A DNA stretch of 64,000 nucleotides from Pagrus major (Eukaryota > Chordata > Actinopteri > Spariformes > Sparidae): the NCBI RefSeq assembly GCF_040436345.1, contig NC_133216.1, positions 17,212,110 to 17,276,109 on the forward strand, read 5' to 3'. Below are positions 60,839 through 64,000 of this stretch, piece after piece (positions within the stretch are counted from its first letter, which is position 1; the number at the start of each line of letters is the position of its first letter). Made by a program: the position numbers and the translations under genes. The notes under the pieces were generated by a model. That model made no database searches, was not told the DNA's origin, and was given only the letters and a program-made list of their open reading frames with translations.

Positions 60839-62639
60839 ATTCACTTATATTCGACTTACATTCATCATTAGGGGGCCAAAAACCTGACTCTTTCACTCTT
60901 TTTGCTCCATTTTTGGTCTCTACCAACTCCTGAATGAAATATTTGTCTCTTTAATTAAATGATCCACTTTGTTCACCAGCCAGTTGCTCAAGCTAACTGT
61001 GTTGGTTTGCCGTCTGGTGCCGAGCAGGTGGTGTACAGTGGGTTTTTATAGCTTTCACTGAAAACAGCTGCCTACTGTGGTAAAAAAACAAAAACAAAAC
61101 CCTGAGAGAGCAACGAGAACAATGAAGCTACAGCCAGACAGCTATACTCACTATGAAGGCTCAATGAACTTGAATTGATCCAGGTGATAATTCTCTGTAG
61201 GTACATCACTGCAAGCGTGACATCATCATCACATTTGTGTTGTTTAAATATTGATTATAGTCGCTTTAATGAGGAAACACACAACTGCCATGTTTAAGGG
61301 ATCATTCGAGATTGTTTCTGTCCTTCAACTTCTTCCAACAATGTGTGGAAGTGTTCCACATCAGAGGAGCTTGAGTGCAAAGTGCCAAAGGCACAGGGAT
61401 TGATGAGGCAATCCAGCAGCCTATGTGTTGCAAAACTGACCCGATTTGCCCCACGGTAAAGTAAGAAAGTTCAGGCGGGAGTGGGGATGAGGAGAGAAGT
61501 GACAGATGAAGCTGCACTTGAACAGTAGACAGGACAAAACTTGTGTCTGCTATTGTTTAAAAGGGAAGAAGGAAGTAGAAATAAAGAGGCATTCCAGATT
61601 TTTTCCGTGATGCATTTCCTCTGGAAATGAGATACGGTGGCGAGACACAATAAAAAGGATGGTGGTGGTGAATATTAGGGTGGCACAGCAGTTTAAATTC
61701 ATCAGATTCATCAGATCTTCAGATCAGATCAGATATTTGTCAACCATTAGAGATTTTTCAGATAGTTTCTAATGAGATGACCACCCCTTTAATATTTGTG
61801 AGCGTGATGTTTTACAGCGATACTGGATTTGTTTTGTTCAAGTATCACAGGTATTTCAGGTTTTTTCCTTCACTTGAGTGGCTTAAACAGCTCACTCACA
61901 GCATAGACTTGACCTGAAGTATCTTGCACATATTAAAATAAATTAAAATCTTAAATCCTAATTCAAGCCAGCGGGCCAGCTCGACTTTGTACCAAAAACA
62001 GACCAACTCTCACTCAGTAATTTTTAACTTGCATCGGAAACCTCAAACTTTAACAACAGTTAACAACTTCAACCAAATCATTCAACTGTGAAATCATCAA
62101 TCAGAGAGAGACTGACGAGTGGGCGACACAATGACACACTAGAGGAAGCGCAACACAAATGACCCACTAAACTTTTCTCTGAATCAAACTGTAAAGTCAT
62201 TGTGACAATTCACACAACCTCTTTCAGCTGATGTAATACTAAGAAATAAACTCTTTAGTTTGTTACCTTAGCTCTGCTTCTCTTGGTAACACCAACAAAA
62301 TAAATCCAGCAGCCATCTCTCCTCTCTGTGGCCCTTGACATGCGGACCCTGGCTGCTGCCATGGCAACCGTAACCAGCCAGACAACCCTGAAATCAACAA
62401 CAACAACACCACGCAAGATCCGTGTGTAATCATGTTTGCTGCACCACAAGGTGGCAACCTCCTGGTGGACGGACAGACCCTGAGTCATGCATCTATCTGC
62501 ATCATGGCAACAAAGACTGAATACGAGAGTCTGTTTGAGACCGACTTTATAAATGAATTACCAACGACTCGCCAGCAATGAATGACAACAATATTCCTCA
62601 CCATCATAACACTTTCATCAAATTAAGCTCAGTAAGTCC

Positions 62640-62830
62640 ATCAATGTAAAATTAACAAATCTGACGACTGATTGGTTAATTCAGGGCATTTATAATCAAA
62701 AATGCCAAATATTCTCTAGTTTCAGCTTCGTAATATGAGGATTTGATGCCTTTTTATATTTCACATCATTGTCAGTTAAATATCTTTGAGTTTTCAAATA
62801 TCAGTCAAACAAAATGAGTATTTTAGATAT
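62640..62830 (-). mobile_element. degraded hAT-like MITE fragment
   Basis: Contains AGTTTCAGCTTCGTAATATG, GGATTTGATGCC and TCATTGTCAGTTAAATATC, matching the reverse orientation of the family. The ends are lost. Confidence 0.4.
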
Positions 62831-63359
62831 CATACAATCGGGCTCAGACATTTTTAAGACTAAAAGATAAGACAGATAAGTTTATTCTCATCAGGCCTAC
62901 ATGAAGTACTCAAAAGAAACCGTCTAATATTGGTTACACGAAGATGTTCTTTCATATTAAGGCGCCGCAAGTTAAAAATGTTAGGAGCCATTGCTTTTGC
63001 TGATGATAATGATGATGAAGAAGGAGACTTTGACTGTGGTGAGGAGGACATCTGGCCAGGAGAGGAATAGTGCCAGGGTGTCAGTGATTCCTAGGATTAA
63101 CCAGGTCACTGGTTTTACGTCCCTTAAAACCTCTGGTAGTGACTGTTGTCTTGATGTGGCTGCTCTGCCATGTGCTGCCAGTATGTCCTGTTACAACTCT
63201 GCAACCTTCATATCAGACATGTTTAGGTCACAGGTCAATGGCTGCAGCTATTCATCACTATCAATTCTGGGTTAAGCTAATGACCATCTGGGCCAGGAAA
63301 TGCCTATAAAAAGTTCTAGATGATACCAACACTAAACATATTAAGTTTTTTTTTTTTAA

Positions 63360-63487
63360 TCACATAAAACAAATAAAAGCAGCAAATCCTAACAACTGAG
63401 AAGCTGTAACCAGAGAGCATGTGGCAAGAGATGCTGATCACTGTCCTGTTAATTGACTAATCAATTAAACAACTATTTGTTTCAGCT
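63360..63487 (+). mobile_element. hAT-like MITE 3' fragment
   Basis: Contains AAAAGCAGCAAATCCTAAC, AGAAGCTGTAACC and an end-like TTTGTTTCAGCTCTTA. Confidence 0.4.
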
Positions 63488-63859
63488 CTTAAATGAAGCA
63501 CCCACTGCTCCATGTGAGCTTGACATGACTTTCAGCTCAGGTCATCATCCAGAAGAATAGCCAGAAAAATTAACATGCAATCAGCACAGCAGTTCATCCA
63601 CACAGCAGCACAACCTCATACAGCAGTGAGGCACCATCGCCTGCGTTTTCCTTGTGAAATGACACAGGCAGAGACAATTCAAGGTCCCACATGTGACACA
63701 CACTCACAGACAGGCTGCAGCAGTGACTTGTGGTGCTCTGCAAGTTGTGTAACGTTAACTTCACCGGCTGACAGTCCACGTCTCTGTTCAGTCTCCCTCT
63801 GCCGACAACACTCCGCTGCGAGCCGCCAATACTTCCCTTTTATCTGACAGTATACTCAC

Positions 63860-63950
63860 CAGCTTACACGTCTCTGATCGTGTATTATTAGCGTAACCTT
63901 CCCTCTCACTGTGCATGCACCATCATGACTTTTTCTACGACAGCCAGCTT
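63860..63950 (-). other. cluh: cluh exon 1 (5'UTR), predicted
   Basis: The strong donor GCTG|GTGAGTATAC (GT at 63859-63858) lies just downstream of a CpG-rich edge. The exon carries a six-codon upstream frame (MMVHAQ, 63926-63906) and a TAA that is in frame with the CLUH start after splicing. The 5' limit is not visible. Confidence 0.5.
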
Positions 63951-64000
63951 CCGCTTCCCGGTCGAGCAGGGACACTCGATCTAATGTTCCGCGACGGGGG
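63951..64000 (-). promoter_or_regulatory. cluh: cluh promoter edge
   Basis: CpG-containing sequence with the ETS-like CGGGAAGCGGAAGC on the minus strand. The window ends here, so the promoter is incomplete. Confidence 0.4.

Larger units (their letters stand above)
58774..63859 (-). other. cluh: cluh intron 1
   Basis: 5.1-kb intron. It contains two hAT-like MITEs with 8-bp duplications (58950-59348 and 60480-60838), two degraded relatives near 62640-62830 and 63360-63487, and a GC-richer patch at 60110-60300 with a possible extra exon end at 60128. No other gene is seen. Confidence 0.75.

Overview
This is nuclear DNA from a ray-finned fish, most likely a percomorph teleost (inference). It carries split vertebrate genes with GT-AG introns, CpG-rich promoters, dinucleotide microsatellites and several dispersed repeat families that are typical of teleosts. 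There are no operons, CRISPR arrays or bacterial features. Three conserved genes account for all the coding sequence I can support, and all three lie on the minus strand. Transcription therefore runs from high to low coordinates.

From right to left. (1) cluh (clustered mitochondria homolog, an RNA-binding protein for nuclear-encoded mitochondrial mRNAs) has a probable untranslated first exon near 63.86-63.95 kb at the window edge and 26 coding exons between 58753 and 47427. Spliced, they give one open frame of 1349 codons plus stop. (2) pafah1b1 (LIS1, the dynein regulator) has a CpG-rich promoter and untranslated exon 1 near 42.9-43.3 kb, a start codon at 35073, ten coding exons and a stop at 7810. 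The spliced frame is exactly 410 codons plus stop, the length of human LIS1, and a 3'UTR of about 3.6 kb probably follows. (3) mettl16 (the U6/MAT2A m6A methyltransferase) is represented only by its promoter, a 5'UTR exon and its first coding exon (2891-3018). The rest lies beyond the left edge.

Every coding exon boundary of pafah1b1 and cluh was checked by splice dinucleotides and by codon-phase arithmetic across each junction. Transcription starts and polyadenylation sites are inferences from motifs.

The remaining sequence is introns and short spacers rich in transposon debris. It includes a non-autonomous hAT-like family (TAGGGCTGCAAC ends, 8-bp target duplications; several copies, one 24 bp from a LIS1 splice donor), a tRNA-derived SINE nested in one of those copies, a TA-flanked mariner-like MITE, a non-LTR retrotransposon remnant, a repeat with long inverted arms in the presumed LIS1 3'UTR, a 29-bp hairpin minisatellite in a cluh intron, and an AT-rich minisatellite just upstream of the LIS1 promoter. 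I found no novel multigene system. The main points of interest are the orientation of pafah1b1 relative to the human locus, transposon placement at splice sites, and upstream ORFs.
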